A DNA stretch of 64,000 nt, from positions 1,550,001 through 1,614,000 of the forward strand of contig WTXI01000003.1 in assembly GCA_022376515.1 (NCBI GenBank), written 5' to 3'. Of this stretch, positions 48,802-60,478 are shown piece by piece. The notes beneath the pieces are model-generated. The model made no database searches. It saw only the letters and a list, made by a program, of their open reading frames with translations, and was not told the origin of the DNA. The number at the start of each line of letters is the position of its first letter. Within the stretch, counting starts at the first letter, position 1. The position numbers and the translations under genes were made by a program. The stretch comes from Lactifluus volemus (lineage: Eukaryota; Basidiomycota; Agaricomycetes; Russulales; Russulaceae).

Positions 48802-48958
48802 GGTTTAAGAGAAAGTTGTCAGCTAGGCAGAAGCGGCGAACCCGGACGCGTTGCTCACTCCGGCATGACGGGTTTACCCGGACCGGTATCATTAATTAGA
48901 GTTGAGGTTGATGGATAAAAAGGTCGAGCAACGGGTGAGTAAGTGGATCAGTATAAAC
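48802..48958. promoter_or_regulatory. Divergent promoter, GEM1 / F-box-WD protein
   Basis: 157 bases between start codons. It contains GTATCATTAATTAGAGTTG near 48887-48905 and no other feature I can name. Confidence 0.5.
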
Positions 48959-50495
48959 ATGTCACTACTTTCCCTACCGTCTGACATCCTCATTCTCATC
49001 ATAGGCCATCTCTCTCTCCCTGACCTCCTCAAACTGTCACAACTCTGTCGACAACTCCACGGGCTAGTGAGCAATTCTCCGTAAGATCCTACCTCCTCTC
49101 AACGACATTGCTTAGGTTCACGACTTTGGTGGAAGGAATATCCTCCCCACCCTTCTTCATAGGCCGTCCAAGAGCCTCACAGAGAGTCTCTCGCGCTGGA
49201 CTCCGCTGGCCCAAGTCAAATATCACACCCTGTCAGATAGATCCTGGGATAAACAGCGCTTTATAGCCCGTCCACTCTCTCGGCCCTGGAAGGGCAAGCT
49301 GCAGCCTCTGCTTGCCATAAATGAGTCGCGCTTATTCGTTGCTGCCGGTCAGACTCTATACTCTTACGCATTCACATTATCCGAATATGAAGGCGACACT
49401 CCCGGCATTTCTTTTGAGGCATCTTATCAGCTCACGTTTAGAGACGTGCCAAGAAATGATATCACCAGCCTCGCTTCCGTCCCGGACGGCGGCTCTGACC
49501 GCACACTCTTTGTCGGTTTCGAGCACGGCGAACTCCACCGAGTCCGGATTCCACCCTGTAACCCCGGTCAAATCGATATTCCCATCGACGTCGCATCTCG
49601 GACACAGTATCATTATCATAATGGCGACTTGATCGAGGCGCTCACCGTCTCCGGCGACAGCCTCTTGTCCATCTCGAGCAGTGGCAAAGCCGGTCTCCTC
49701 GATCTCTCCGTCCCCCCCACCACTACCACTACCACCCCTTCGACTTCCCTCCCGAATTCAATGATCGATCTCGACACTCGCGCCTGGTCTGCGCTTCTCT
49801 CCGCTTCCGCATCGACACCCTTTGCCGCCTTCGGCACCTCTTCCGACACACCTCTCACCGTCCACGCCGTCACGCCATCCTCGATTTCTCCCATCCCGAT
49901 CGCGATCCTACGCCCGTCATCTTCCCCCGACCCTCGGAACGACGACGACGACTCGAGCGAGTTTGAGCGGCCCTCGGCCGTCTACGGCATAGCCTCGGCA
50001 CCACCCACCTCTCCCTGGGGTGCATCCGATCAGATCCTCGTCTCGGGCTGGTTCGACGGCCTCGTTCGCGTTCACGACATGCGCGCTTCCCACCGCGCGC
50101 CTACTCTCACCTTTGCCGACCCTTGGTCTTTCGAACCCGTCTACGCCGTCGCTTGTGGCGGCGGCGGTGGCGCCCACATCGCCGCGGGCTCCGCGCGCCA
50201 CAGCGTCGTGGCGTTTTGGGACGTGCGCGCCGCCGACCGCGGCTGGAGCGTGCATGCGCCTGGTAACGACGTTTCACCGGTTTATTCGATCATACTCGAG
50301 AGTTCCCGTCTGTTTGGTGCGACCCAGAGCCGGCCATTCGTCTATGACTTCGGACCTGGCGTAAGACCGGAAACGTATCCTTCATTACCGCGCGTTCGAG
50401 GAGCCGACGGGCTATCTCACAAGAACGGAAAGGATCACGTCGGCTTCTACGTCACCAAGTACGACCATCCGACCGCTCACGTGGGAGACCATTAA
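48959..50495 (+). CDS. F-box protein with WD40-like beta-propeller
   Basis: A likely substrate receptor of an SCF ubiquitin ligase. The ATG at 48959 is chosen because MSLLSLPSDILILIIGHLSL then DLLKLSQLCRQLHGL is a canonical F-box placed at the N-terminus; an upstream in-frame ATG at 48911 would add 16 residues. After an intron (GTAAGATC to CTTAG) the sequence gives WDKQRFIARPLSRPWKGKLQ and SRLFVAAGQTLYSYAF. A long open exon follows with WD-like blades: RTLFVGFEHGELHRVRIP, ALTVSGDSLLSISSSGKAGL, DQILVSGWFDGLVRVHDMRA and HIAAGSARHSVVAFWDVRAA, ending HPTAHVGDH. The joint between 49120 and 49210 needs an extra intron or base correction. The 3' end converges with the RasGEF gene. Confidence 0.75.
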
Positions 50496-50959
50496 TGGTC
50501 GTTTGGTAGTAAAACCTTTTTTGTGTATGATTGAACATAGCACAACCCCAAGTGGGCACAGGTACAAATTGGCATGGTGATAGTTGTCAGATGCATAGTG
50601 GATGACAGGTGAAATGACGATGCTAATGGATAGTTACGGATGATAAAGATGCAGAAAAGATAGGAAGATGTCGATCTACAGTGATTCCACAGGAGATGCA
50701 TGACGAAAATGATCCGGTCAGATGAGAAGATGCAATGAAAGGTTGAAAGTGTGTCGAAGGTAGGAAAAGGGGGGGATAACGATGGGAGGGTAATACGTGT
50801 ATAAGGTGATATACATATGAATCATGAGACTTGCAAAGGATGACTGGCCTGAGAGCGGTTTGTCCAGGGGAACAGTTGACGCACGTCCCCTGAAGGCGGG
50901 GCGTCCGCAGCCTGCCTGGGTTCCACGAGCAGACTAAGACGTGTCGATCAGCGATCACT
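50496..50959. other. Convergent spacer F-box/WD gene - RasGEF
   Basis: 464 bases between two stop codons; no gene. Open frames here are short and unsupported. Confidence 0.4.
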
Positions 50960-53900
50960 TCACTCTCTGACAACAACTCCATACCTGCGGCGGTATAAGT
51001 CCTGGAGATCCCCGTGGTGTTTGGATTTCTCAAAGGCATATTTCAAGAAGTCTTGAATTTCCGGGACCTCCTTTAACACGTAGTGAACTTGGAAGCGTTG
51101 TATGTCTAGTGCACGTTTCAGACCGACGTTTCTCCAAAAGGACAACAGGCACAACACCGTTCCGTTACTTACCTTGAACAATTCGAGCCATCTTGTGATA
51201 TTTGCTAAAGTTAATTAATTTCTTATTGGGAGCCAAGGGAGACGTCCTGTGGGACGGATTTCCCTCTCGGCAGAATGTGACATCTGTCAGGTACAGACCT
51301 GGACGTGGGAATCAGTAAAAATTCCAATAACCAAAAAGCTCAGGGTGCTCACCCAAAAATGGAACAGCGGGAGGTACGGTGGCACGCAAGCGCGACCGGT
51401 ACTCGTGATAGTTCCTCGCGTGATCAGCGAGTTTACGCACATTGTCAAGCTGCAACTTCTGCTTCTGGGGCACTCCCTACAGAAAAGGATGTGTAAATGT
51501 GAAGCGAGGCCTAAAAAATAAAGAAAAACATACCATCCACGTTTGCTGCAGACGGGCGATGGTCGATGAGTCGAGGGCCGCAAGAATAGAGCGCGATGTC
51601 GCAAAGTTATGCAATGTCATGCAGCGCTAAACGTTATGACATCGCTTGTCAAAGAAAAACCAAAAAAAATGATTGTGCCAACCGGAACTTACGTCAGCAA
51701 GTTTGATAAAGAACTTGACGAGTGTGATCCGCTTCCTGAGGTCGGCTGCTTCGTTAAGGATGCTCTCCGCAACCCAGCCAGTGACAGCCGTGCTAAGGCT
51801 CGTAACCGCGCGTACATTAACAGGGGGTTTGGAGTCCTCCTGTCCGCCCTCCAAGATCTCATCCGGCAGGATCGCGCAAAAAAGGTTGCATTCCATGATG
51901 GTCAATTGTCGCGCAAGCTCGAGACTGTCAAAATCGATAAGGGAGATCGATTTGAAGTTCCGGTACCGCAGCTGAGAAAAGAGCGTTCGGGTTATGACGG
52001 GACGGGGTGCATCTGAGCTGTTCAGCTGCAGACTAAACGCCATCGAGGGGTCACGGGCAAGGTCTGGTCGAGGAGTTGAAGGAATAATCTGTCCTTCACG
52101 CTTGCGCGCTACGATGATCTCGTGAATGCGGTGAGAGGGACCAGGGAACATGAGCGATAATGCATCACGGTTGAAGTCGAGTAGTTGTTGCAATACGGCA
52201 TTGTCGGTAGCAGGCCGCCAATACAGTTCGAGCCAAGATTTAATGAGGTTGGAGACGCGTAATCGGACGGGAATTCCTTTGTGCTGTTGCCAGATGTAGA
52301 CATTCTCTTCTGAGAGCCCTGGCGGAGGGAGTAGGTTGTAGCGATCAATGATAGCCTGTACTAGCTCCGCAGCCGACGAAAACAGCCTAAAAGTGAGGAA
52401 GAATATGGACAAGAAGGCGGTGTCCACAATAGAACCATGGGGTGTCATCCTCTCAACCAATGCCTGGAGAGTGGCGCCGACCAGACTCCCGTCCGCACCA
52501 CTGTACGCAACGTCTTCAGGTAGATAATCGTGTGATTGTAACCAGGTTTCAGGGTCCAGCGACAGTTGATCAGGTACAACCTCTGCAGGGACAGGAGGTA
52601 GGTCGCCATTAAGGGTCTTCTCGTCTAAAAGTTTGCCCTCCCCTTGGTTGTCATCCCACGCTATGCCGGCATCCACGATTGGGGTTGGAGGAAGCGACGC
52701 CGAGGTTGCTTCGCCAGGGGAGCACTAAAAAGGCATGCTAAGCAACGGCTTGTCATCCAAAATACCAGTGAACATACCAAGAACGCATGACTTTCAGAAT
52801 CTGACATACTCTCCTCACTCGGTTGAGACGTACTCCCATCGGCACCATTGTGCGATAGAACAGTGCCGTCACATTCTTCGGTGGAGGAGTCTGGTACGAC
52901 TTGGGGTAATTCACCCAAGCTAGCCGCCCTCTGAAGCCGCGTATGGACGGCTTGGTCGGCCGAACGCGGAGAAGAATACTTGCCGAGGACTCCTGGTCGT
53001 TCGATGACAAAAGGCTGTTCACCCGTGGAACGATTCAGACACATCTTCACAGCAGCAACACAGTCGGCGCCCGCCTTGAGCGCATCCGTTGCGGAGCGAA
53101 TAAGAGCCATCTTTTCTTGTTCCTCCGTCATGTCAGGAGGAAGGCTGCCTGTTAAAAGGCGCACGGACTCCGCGAGGCCGCTAGTCACGTTATACAGGCC
53201 ATCTTTGGCTGATTTAAGATTGGCAACCTTGTGAACGGGAACGGTAGGATGATGGAGGACAGCCTCGACCACGACCAAGAGCTTGCATACGATTTCCACA
53301 ATCTCCCGTACGAGTTCATACATATGTCCGGTACTTGCCGCGTGGGAAGATCGTGAGTGTACGTGTGCGTGGCCGATGAATGCCGCGATCGTGGAGAGAT
53401 ATTGGTTGTGCGTACGTCGCAGAGCCTCCATAAGCTCCTCATACGTGGAAGGACCGGTAGGAAAAGCGGGGGAGACAGGGCTAAGGGCTGAATCTGCAGA
53501 AGTGAAAGAGGAGGAGGAGGATACGCTACTGATAGAAGGGCCATGCTTGTGTTTATTTAGTCGTGATTCCGCGGGAGCAAGTATGCGCGAGCTCTGGGGT
53601 TGTGAGGAATTGAGGACAAGTGGTTCCGGTACATTTTTGCGTGCGAGTCGTAGATCGCCCATACTTTTCGCCCGGGAAGCAGCCCGGGAAGTACCCGGAC
53701 CATCGCGGGCGCCGTCTCGCTGAGAAAGAGGAGCATTGTTAGATTCGCGTTGCGGTATTCTGAGTGTCTCATCCTCGTTCTCAGTTGTAGAGCTGGATTC
53801 CCCATATGAGAGCCCATCGGGTGCCTGAGAAGCAAGAGACTCTAGCAGCATTGGCGGATATTCAATCGAAACCCGCTTGTCCGGAATCTTGACGCCACAT

Positions 53901-54928
53901 CGAACGGCAGTTGCCAAAAAGCGTCGGACTCGTGAGAAAACGTGCCCTGCAAGGCGCACCATCTTCTCTATCTGCATCCCCCGCTCGTCATCATCAAGGT
54001 CCTCGACGGATGCTGCTTTCGCCTGATTGACGATGGCGGCGAGGTCGGACAAAACGCGTTTACGCTCTTGGGCAAGGGAGGGGTATTGTCGGACTAAATG
54101 CGCATCACGTGATAGGCACCCAACAGCGGTCAGGATAGAACGGACACATGAAATGATGCATGCCACGGAAGGCTGGAAGTGTGTTACTCGATCGGTGAGA
54201 ACAGCATTCTGCAGCAACGACAGCGCATGAAGTAATGGAACCATGGGGGTGGGACAATAATCGTCGGGGCCCTGTCGAGATGAATGCGCACTGGTAGGGG
54301 AGGAGGATGAGATTGGGGAGCTGGTTCGGGAGTGTCGTATTCGCTTGCGCTATTGCAGATACGTAAGTTCAATAATAAAATACGGAAAGACAAATAAAAG
54401 GAAATCACAGACCGATGATACTGAGGGAGAAAGATGATCGTCCGCCAAAAGGGCGATATCGCCGTTGACGTAGTTGCTGGGAAACCAGCCACGACTTCCA
54501 TCTAATTCACCATCCCACCAGCCACTTGGATCACAATTGAGGACGCGAATCACTTGACCGGCACGGAAAGCGAGACAAGTCGCGTTACGTTGCTCAGGGA
54601 CGTAGTCATGCATAGCGAGAACGTATTCTGGTTGAGGCCCATCGTCAGGACTCAGATCTGAGAACGGGTACGTGTCGACAGTTGTTGCCGAGTACACGGA
54701 TGCTTCTTGGGGTAGAAGGAGAGAAGATGTTGATGCATTGGTTGATGAAGCTGTGGGAGACAGCCAAGAGGGGGCGGAGGCGGTAGGTGAAGATGAATTA
54801 TCTCGAGAAGAATTGTCGGAGAGGGGGTGGGCTGAGCTAGGAGTGTAAACATCACTTGTAGTATCCGTGCGCGAAGTGACCGCCATTGAAGTGTCGATTG
54901 TAAGACGAGAGGATGTCATGACGGCCAT
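50960..54928 (-). CDS. Ras guanine-nucleotide exchange factor, Cdc25-like, with SH3 domain
   Basis: Activates Ras by GDP/GTP exchange at membranes, upstream of cAMP or MAPK signalling. After a Ser/Thr-rich N-terminus (MAVMTSSRLTIDTSMAVTSR) the SH3 domain reads YVLAMHDYVPEQRNATCLAF, RVLNCDPSGWWDGEL, GWFPSNYV. One long exon (about 54240-52740) holds helical regions typical of Cdc25 homologues (QYPSLAQERKRVLSDLAAIV, TYEELMEALRRTHNQYLSTI) and Ser-rich linkers. The RasGEF N motif follows (LVGATLQALVERMTPHGSIV, FLTFRLFSSAAELVQAII). The catalytic domain has LLDFDSLELARQLTIMECNL-type sequence (SLIDFDSLELARQLTIME), VTGWVAESILNEAADLRKR and VKFFIKLAD. Then come LHNFATSRSILAALDSSTIA, PAVPFLGLYLTDVTF and KLINFSKYHKMARIVQ. 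It ends DLYRRRYGVVVRE. Confidence 0.9.
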
Positions 54929-56465
54929 ATGACATAAAGAGATAGAGCAAGGGAAGCGCCGTTATGACTTTTACTGTGAAGATTGTAAGACACGTTCGCC
55001 ATATCTTATCTATGTTATGATGCTATCACGAACCTTGTCTTTAGGAGCCCAAAACAAAACAAAACCAAGAAAGAGGAAGTGAGGAAAGACCGAAAAGAGG
55101 GCTTTATTGGAGGTGTCGAGAGTTGAGGACCTGGGGATAAACGTACAAAGCAAAGTTTTGAACCGACTCAAATAAAAGCGTCAAGAAGCAGCAGTCGCCT
55201 CAGTGGATATGTGTGGGGTATTCCGATACGGTCGGGAGAGGATACTAGGATCGCGAACTCTGCGAAAAATTACAGGGTGGAGACGAAGGAAGATTGGGAC
55301 GCGGCGGGATCGAAGGGAGGTTGAGGCGCAGAGTAGATAAAGAGATTGTACGACGCGATGAGATGCAAAAAGAGAAAGTAGGGAAATGGGAAGAGATAAG
55401 ATGAAGAGAGGATGAGGGGAAGAGGAAGGGAAGAGGGACAGGGATGAAAGGGAGTATATGCCGCCGTTATCTAACCCTAGCTGGATTGGACTTGACAGAC
55501 AGACGGGGACTCGGACCCCACGGACACGGGACAGGGCGTCACTCGGGCGGAGTGGACTGGTGAACCAACCATTCCAAAATAGGTCCAAATACGCGACTTC
55601 CTAGCTTAGCAACCCTCGTAATAATTAAATTACTCGTGACAGTTAACCTGACTTGAGTCTACGTCGCCCCCACGAATTTGACGTTCGCCACATCTTACGG
55701 AAATTACATGGCACCGGAGCGACGGGTCGAATCTCGCTTGCCGTTATGATCCTTTCATTCCCTTTGTGGGGAAGTGCAGCTCCGGAGTCCGGACACTCCC
55801 CTGAGTTGTATACACATCTTTATTCGAACCACCCATGACGCCTCTTGTATATCTGTCATTACACCCATGTGGACTCACCCTTTGCCCCAGCTAGTCACAC
55901 CCACACATGGATGTGGACCGAACTGCTCGGGCCCAATGTGCACTGGGTTCAACACTTATTCACGCATGATTCTTCTTCCATTTCACTGCAACTCAATCAC
56001 CGGTCGCGGTATATTCTCAATAGCGTTTTGGCCTTCGAGAATCACGGTGGATTAGTCTAGACCCATCCAAACTACATTGCTCATTGTTGTAAGCCATGAA
56101 CGCACTTGGCCACGTGGCGAAACACTTCTCCTACACAACCGCGGGCGCGACTTGCTCGCGTTCAGAATTTTATCACTTCCGAGCTCCTTGAGGAAATTCT
56201 GCCGTTGGTACAACATGATATAATCGAGATTTACTTGTGGTGATCACCTACTCGACTTATTCTTCGTGGAAGCGAATGGTGAGAAGGAAAAAGAAGCCGT
56301 TTAAATCTCATAGGTTAACGTGAGAGACGCCAATACCGTAAGACTATGCGCTGAACCTTACTGTACGAGAGAGCTCCAGCTTCCCAACTTTGGCACTGAA
56401 CTAGCAAGTGGTGGCGGCCGGTCCCTATCACGGGCCATCTTATCCCAATTTGGATCCACCCAACC
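54929..56465. other. Divergent intergenic region RasGEF / NiCoT
   Basis: 1.5 kb between two start codons. The RasGEF side (55270-55450) is CT-rich in its sense direction, as in other long fungal leaders. A frame at 55845-56060 (MWTELLGPNVHWVQHLF) looks vaguely like part of a fungal F-box/hypothetical protein but has no support for splicing or an end. No gene is called. Confidence 0.4.
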
Positions 56466-58654
56466 ATGAGCACATCTCTCACCACAAGTTCACAGGAAAC
56501 GGTTCCCCTCGTCCGTTCGCAACTCTTCGGGGTCTATCGCAGCCGCCGTCTGACGCTCTTTGGACGCTCAGCAGTGCTTATTGGGTGTGAGCTTCTTGTT
56601 AACGCGATTTGTTGGGTCATCGCCGGTATTTTGTTTGGTACACGCAAAGAAACTCAATCAATCATGAGCTTGTCACTACTCGCGTGGGTCTGTGTCGCTC
56701 CCCTTTTCATGACAGAATGCATGTTTTAAACCAATTTCATTCAAGACGATTGGCCTAAGACATGGTGAGTAGTTAAATAGCCATGCGGGTCCTTACCTTC
56801 TTGAGAGCTTCTTCCTAGCGCTTGATGCAGATCACATCAGGTAAACCGTGTACGAGATATCCGTTTATGTTCGGTGCCGCCTTAACGCTCACATTGGCAC
56901 CAGTGCTTAGTGGCGGAAGTGTCTACACCTATCAGATTCCTGAGATGCTGAGCTCCGGGCAGCGCCATCGATAATGCGACCCGAGGACTCATCAGTCTTG
57001 GTCAACTTCCCGTCACTTGTGGCTTGTTCTTCTCCCTCGGCCATAGCACAATTGTGATAGCCGTGGTAAGAAGCCATTTTGTTTCTCTCACGATCGCCTA
57101 GCTCATCTGTGAACCCTCCTATACATAGATTGTTGCGATCGCTATCAGCACGGATGTGGCCGATAAGATCAGTGGCGTTGGAAAGGTTGGTGGAGTTGTG
57201 GGTGCGGCATCATCGCAGAAATTTCACAAAGAAGTGTGACTGATGAAATGTGGAAATAGGATCGTCAGTCAGCGCATCCTTCCTGTTCATCGTGGGACTT
57301 GCCAATTCTGTCATCCTCCACAGGGTCCTTCGAAAGCGGCGTAAGGTGCGAAAGATCCAACAGGACAGGGGATGTACTGAGTCGGGGCTTTTAGAACAAA
57401 AGGCGTAAAGAGCAGCAATTAGCTCGAGGTGAACAACCAGATCAGTTCGAAGACATACTCGAGGATGATGGGCAGTACAACAACACGCTTATGATGAAAA
57501 TTCTTGGTCCAGTTGTTCGTTTCGTCGACCGTCCTTGGAAGGTATTCTTAAAGCACATGCTCCGCGTATTTCATCTCACACTCGCGCAGATGTATCCCGT
57601 TGGAGTGTTGTTCGGATTGGGTAAAGAAAGTCAATCTGAGAGATTGACGACAACTGACCGATCTGAAGGGTTCGACACCGCGTCATCCATCGCGCTTCTC
57701 GCGGTATCTGCTCTCGCGAAGCAGGGAGCAAATGCAAAACGCATCCCCATCGCATACATTGTGATCTTGCCTGTGGGTTGTTTTTGTTCCATCTTGCCAA
57801 GTCCGAGGGCATTGGGCCGATTCCCTGCACAAACTAGATGCTATTCACAGCCGGGATGACGCTGCTTGACTCAGTAGACTCTATTCTCATGCTTTATTCT
57901 TACACTGGGTTTCCTGAACACCACTTTCGCCTTTTCGAATCTGCAGAGGAGGGAATGAGGTGCAAGAACAACAAGAGGCCGCTAGTCAAGATGCGGCAGC
58001 AACTAATATCGCCACCGGTTCGGTGTCCCAACCGCCTCGAGGTGACCAGAACCAGTGCAGTCACCCTGCTCCGAGCCAGCTGTTCGAGCAGAGTTGGCCT
58101 TCCAAACCAGACAAGAAAACACAGCCAGAAGTTGTGGCGGAAGACACGAACACAAGGATCAAGAAAATCCGAAAGAAAGCACAGAGGGAGTTATTAGTGA
58201 AACGGAACATGATGTCCGGACTGAGTATCGTGCTCACCCTGATGAGCATCATCGTGGCATTCAGGTATGATCACCACAGCCAGCGGGTGTGGCGACATGT
58301 TTAAAGGAACTGGCTACAGTATCTCATTGCTCACGATTATGGGATTGATCGGTGACAACTGCGCCAGATGCAAGGCCGCTGCAGAAACTGACAAGGGCCT
58401 GACGGGCAAGTGGTGGCGATTCTGGGCCGAGGTACGAGTCATCTAAGCGAAGCCGTCCTCGCCCCGTGATGGGGATGAACTGGCTGACAAACGTTGTGCT
58501 GACCAAGCCCATGCGACAGGCGAACGAAAACTCGGGCTATATCGGTGTTGGAATCGTCGGATCATTCGTGCTCGTGGTTTGCGGGTGGTACGGAGGCCGG
58601 TGGGGGTTTGGCAAGTGGAAATCGGGTTTGGGCACGGGGTTCATGATGGTGTGA
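56466..58654 (+). CDS. NiCoT-family nickel/cobalt transporter
   Basis: A membrane permease for Ni2+/Co2+, presumably at the plasma membrane, supplying nickel enzymes such as urease. Exon 1 (56466-56687) ends LSLLAW after the first membrane segment (VLIGCELLVNAICWVIAGIL). Two micro-exons (56746-56764 and 56819-56840) encode TIGLRHALDADHIS, the HX4DH signature of the family, completed by AIDNATRGLISLGQLPVTCG then LFFSLGHSTIVIAVIVAIAI. Next come SASFLFIVGLANSVILHRVL, MYPVGVLFGLGFDTASSIAL (the second NiCoT signature) and LLFTAGMTLLDSVDSILML. A hydrophilic Gln/Lys-rich loop follows, then NMMSGLSIVLTLMSIIVAF, SISLLTIMGLIGDNC and GYIGVGIVGSFVLVVCGWY near the end. About eight introns are needed. All expected signatures are present. 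Confidence 0.85.
56746..56764 (+). other. 19-nt micro-exon of the NiCoT gene
   Basis: Flanked by acceptor TCAAG and donor GTGAGT, it encodes TIGLRH plus the first base of an Ala codon. Without it the family signature LRHALDADH cannot be assembled. Confidence 0.75.
56819..56840 (+). other. 22-nt micro-exon of the NiCoT gene
   Basis: Flanked by acceptor CCTAG and donor GTAAAC, it encodes ALDADHI and part of a Ser codon, i.e. the metal-binding half of the NiCoT signature. The 122-base intron that follows is unusually long for this window. Confidence 0.75.
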
Positions 58655-58883
58655 GAGGCGGTACAGTGAGGCTGACACAAGCGAAAGTGGGTCCACGGGA
58701 TTGTACAGTAGCGAGAGTGGAAGCGGAAGCAAGCTAATTAGCGGGTGATGACGGAGGTTAGCCGACAACGTCAGCCTGATTACTCGTCCGCCAATTGCTT
58801 TCATTATAATGAAACTTAATAAACAACACAACTTGTTACTTCCCATCAACTTTCCCTTTTCACATAGAAGATGCAAAGTAGCA
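58655..58883. promoter_or_regulatory. Upstream region of the MBOAT gene
   Basis: 230 bases between the NiCoT stop and the chosen MBOAT start. AT-rich ATTATAATGAAACTTAATAA near 58803-58822 could be the core promoter. An in-frame ATG at 58809 lies within it. Confidence 0.4.
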
Positions 58884-60322
58884 ATGCCACCATATCTTTG
58901 TACCGGAGTAAGTGCTCTTCAAGTGCCAGCTCACATGACTCAACTATCTAACTCTCGTTGGGCTTTGGACAGACTAGCCTGGGGGTCAACCAAGGCGTTC
59001 CGAACGTTTGTACCACCACACCAGGACCGCATCCCGATAACATGGCACACCGCCCCTTACACTCTCCTCCAGTTTATTCCCTTTTCATTCATGTCTTACC
59101 TCGTCCGAAGACCCGACACTTATCTCATCCGCATCCTGCTCCTCCCTTCGCTTATCACCACCGCACTCCATTCCTCATACGGCTACGTCTGGCTCGACCC
59201 GAGATACAACGTATTCAACTGGGGCGCCGCCCTTTTCTCCTTTGTTCTCATCGGAAAGGGGATCGATTTGGCGCTGACCACGACGGTCGCACAAATTAGG
59301 AGAAGTCGTTCCGGGCACCCTGTCGACCCCAGCTATCGCCGCCATCGCCGCCGCCGTCGCCAACGACAAAACGACGAGTCAGACGATAATCGGCGGGGGG
59401 AGGAGGACTCGGAGTCCCTCCTTCCGCCTGGTTACAGGACGTCCTTGAGCTCACCTTTTCCCTCCGCGGTCTGGCTGGGACTTTGGCAAGGGAGTCTACA
59501 CGCCGCGATCCACGCGTCCGCAAGAGCGCAAGGCGTTCCTCCGAGCCACTCTCAACTCGTTCCTCATCAGCTTTTTCATCCTCGACCTCGTCGATACGAT
59601 TATAAAGCAGGTACCTGGCGTCGGCCAGCCCTCGGGCGGCAGCATCTTCTTCCCAAACTTGCCGCTCCCTACACGCTACCTCGTCTCGACCACCATCCAC
59701 CTCTTGACTGGTCTCGCCCTCGTCTCAGGTTTCAGCATGGTCTACGATCTGATCACGTTGCTCGCCGTCGCCGTCCTCGGTCACTCTCCCAGCTCTTGGC
59801 CCCAGTGATGGACAAACCCTGGGAGGCGCAATCGTTGCACGACTTTTGGTCCAAACGTTGGCACCAGCTGCTCCGCCAAACCTTCCTCGTCTTTGGCGGC
59901 ATACCAGGGCGCAAGATCGGAGGTGAGGTCGGCCTCGTGCTCGGCACGTTTCTGGCGTCTGGACTCTTTCACGAGTGCACCATACTCGCCATGGGTTGCG
60001 AGTGGGATTCGCGCGTGCCCCTCTTCTTTCTCTTGCAGGGTGGCTCAGTCATCGGGGAGCGCATCTGGAAAAAGGTGACTGGCCGCCGTGTGGATGGGAT
60101 CCTAGGACGCCTGTGGGTGTACTTTGACATCGTGATCCTTGGACAGCCTCTTGGTAAGTGTTTCACCCGCCCGCGTATGTTGATCGGGTATAACTGATGC
60201 GCTGCATCCTCGCAGTTGATGCTTGGCACCGGAGAGGTCTCGGCGGAGGGATGATCATTCCCCCGGAGATAAGCCCGGCTCGTCTCGTCCTTATACCTGC
60301 TTTACGGAAACTCATGGTATAA
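58884..60322 (+). CDS. Wax-synthase-like membrane-bound O-acyltransferase (MBOAT)
   Basis: A multi-pass membrane acyltransferase of the wax-synthase-like MBOAT group, probably in the ER; acceptor substrate unknown. The start is uncertain (58809, 58884 or 58926 share the frame). Membrane segments include TLLQFIPFSFMSYLV, YLIRILLLPSLITTALHSSY and FNWGAALFSFVLIGKGIDLA. An Arg-rich loop (YRRHRRRRRQRQN) follows. The next part needs frame changes to read ELTFSLRG, DPRVRKSARAF-like sequence, LNSFLISFFILDLVDTIIKQ and RYLVSTTIHLLTGLALVSGF. The active-site region is canonical: SLHDFWSKRWHQLLRQTFLV and FLASGLFHECTILA with the conserved His. After an intron with donor GTAAGT the tail is VDAWHRRGLGGGMIIPPEIS, ending LIPALRKLMV. 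Convergent with the cyclin gene. Confidence 0.8.
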
Positions 60323-60478
60323 TAGCCACAACGTGTATTTGGCTCTACATCCACAAGGTAACCGTAATTGTTAAATCTTTTGCATGCCCACTCGTAGACT
60401 TGGTTATTAACTGCTTTCAGTCATTACAACATAGCTCCTAGCATTTTATCTATTTTACATACCTTTTGTACTGATATC

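Noticed and set aside
59296..59700. Minus-strand frame of 134 codons over the MBOAT gene
   Set aside because: The plus strand carries membrane segments and conserved MBOAT motifs here; the minus frame is Arg/Glu-biased shadow.
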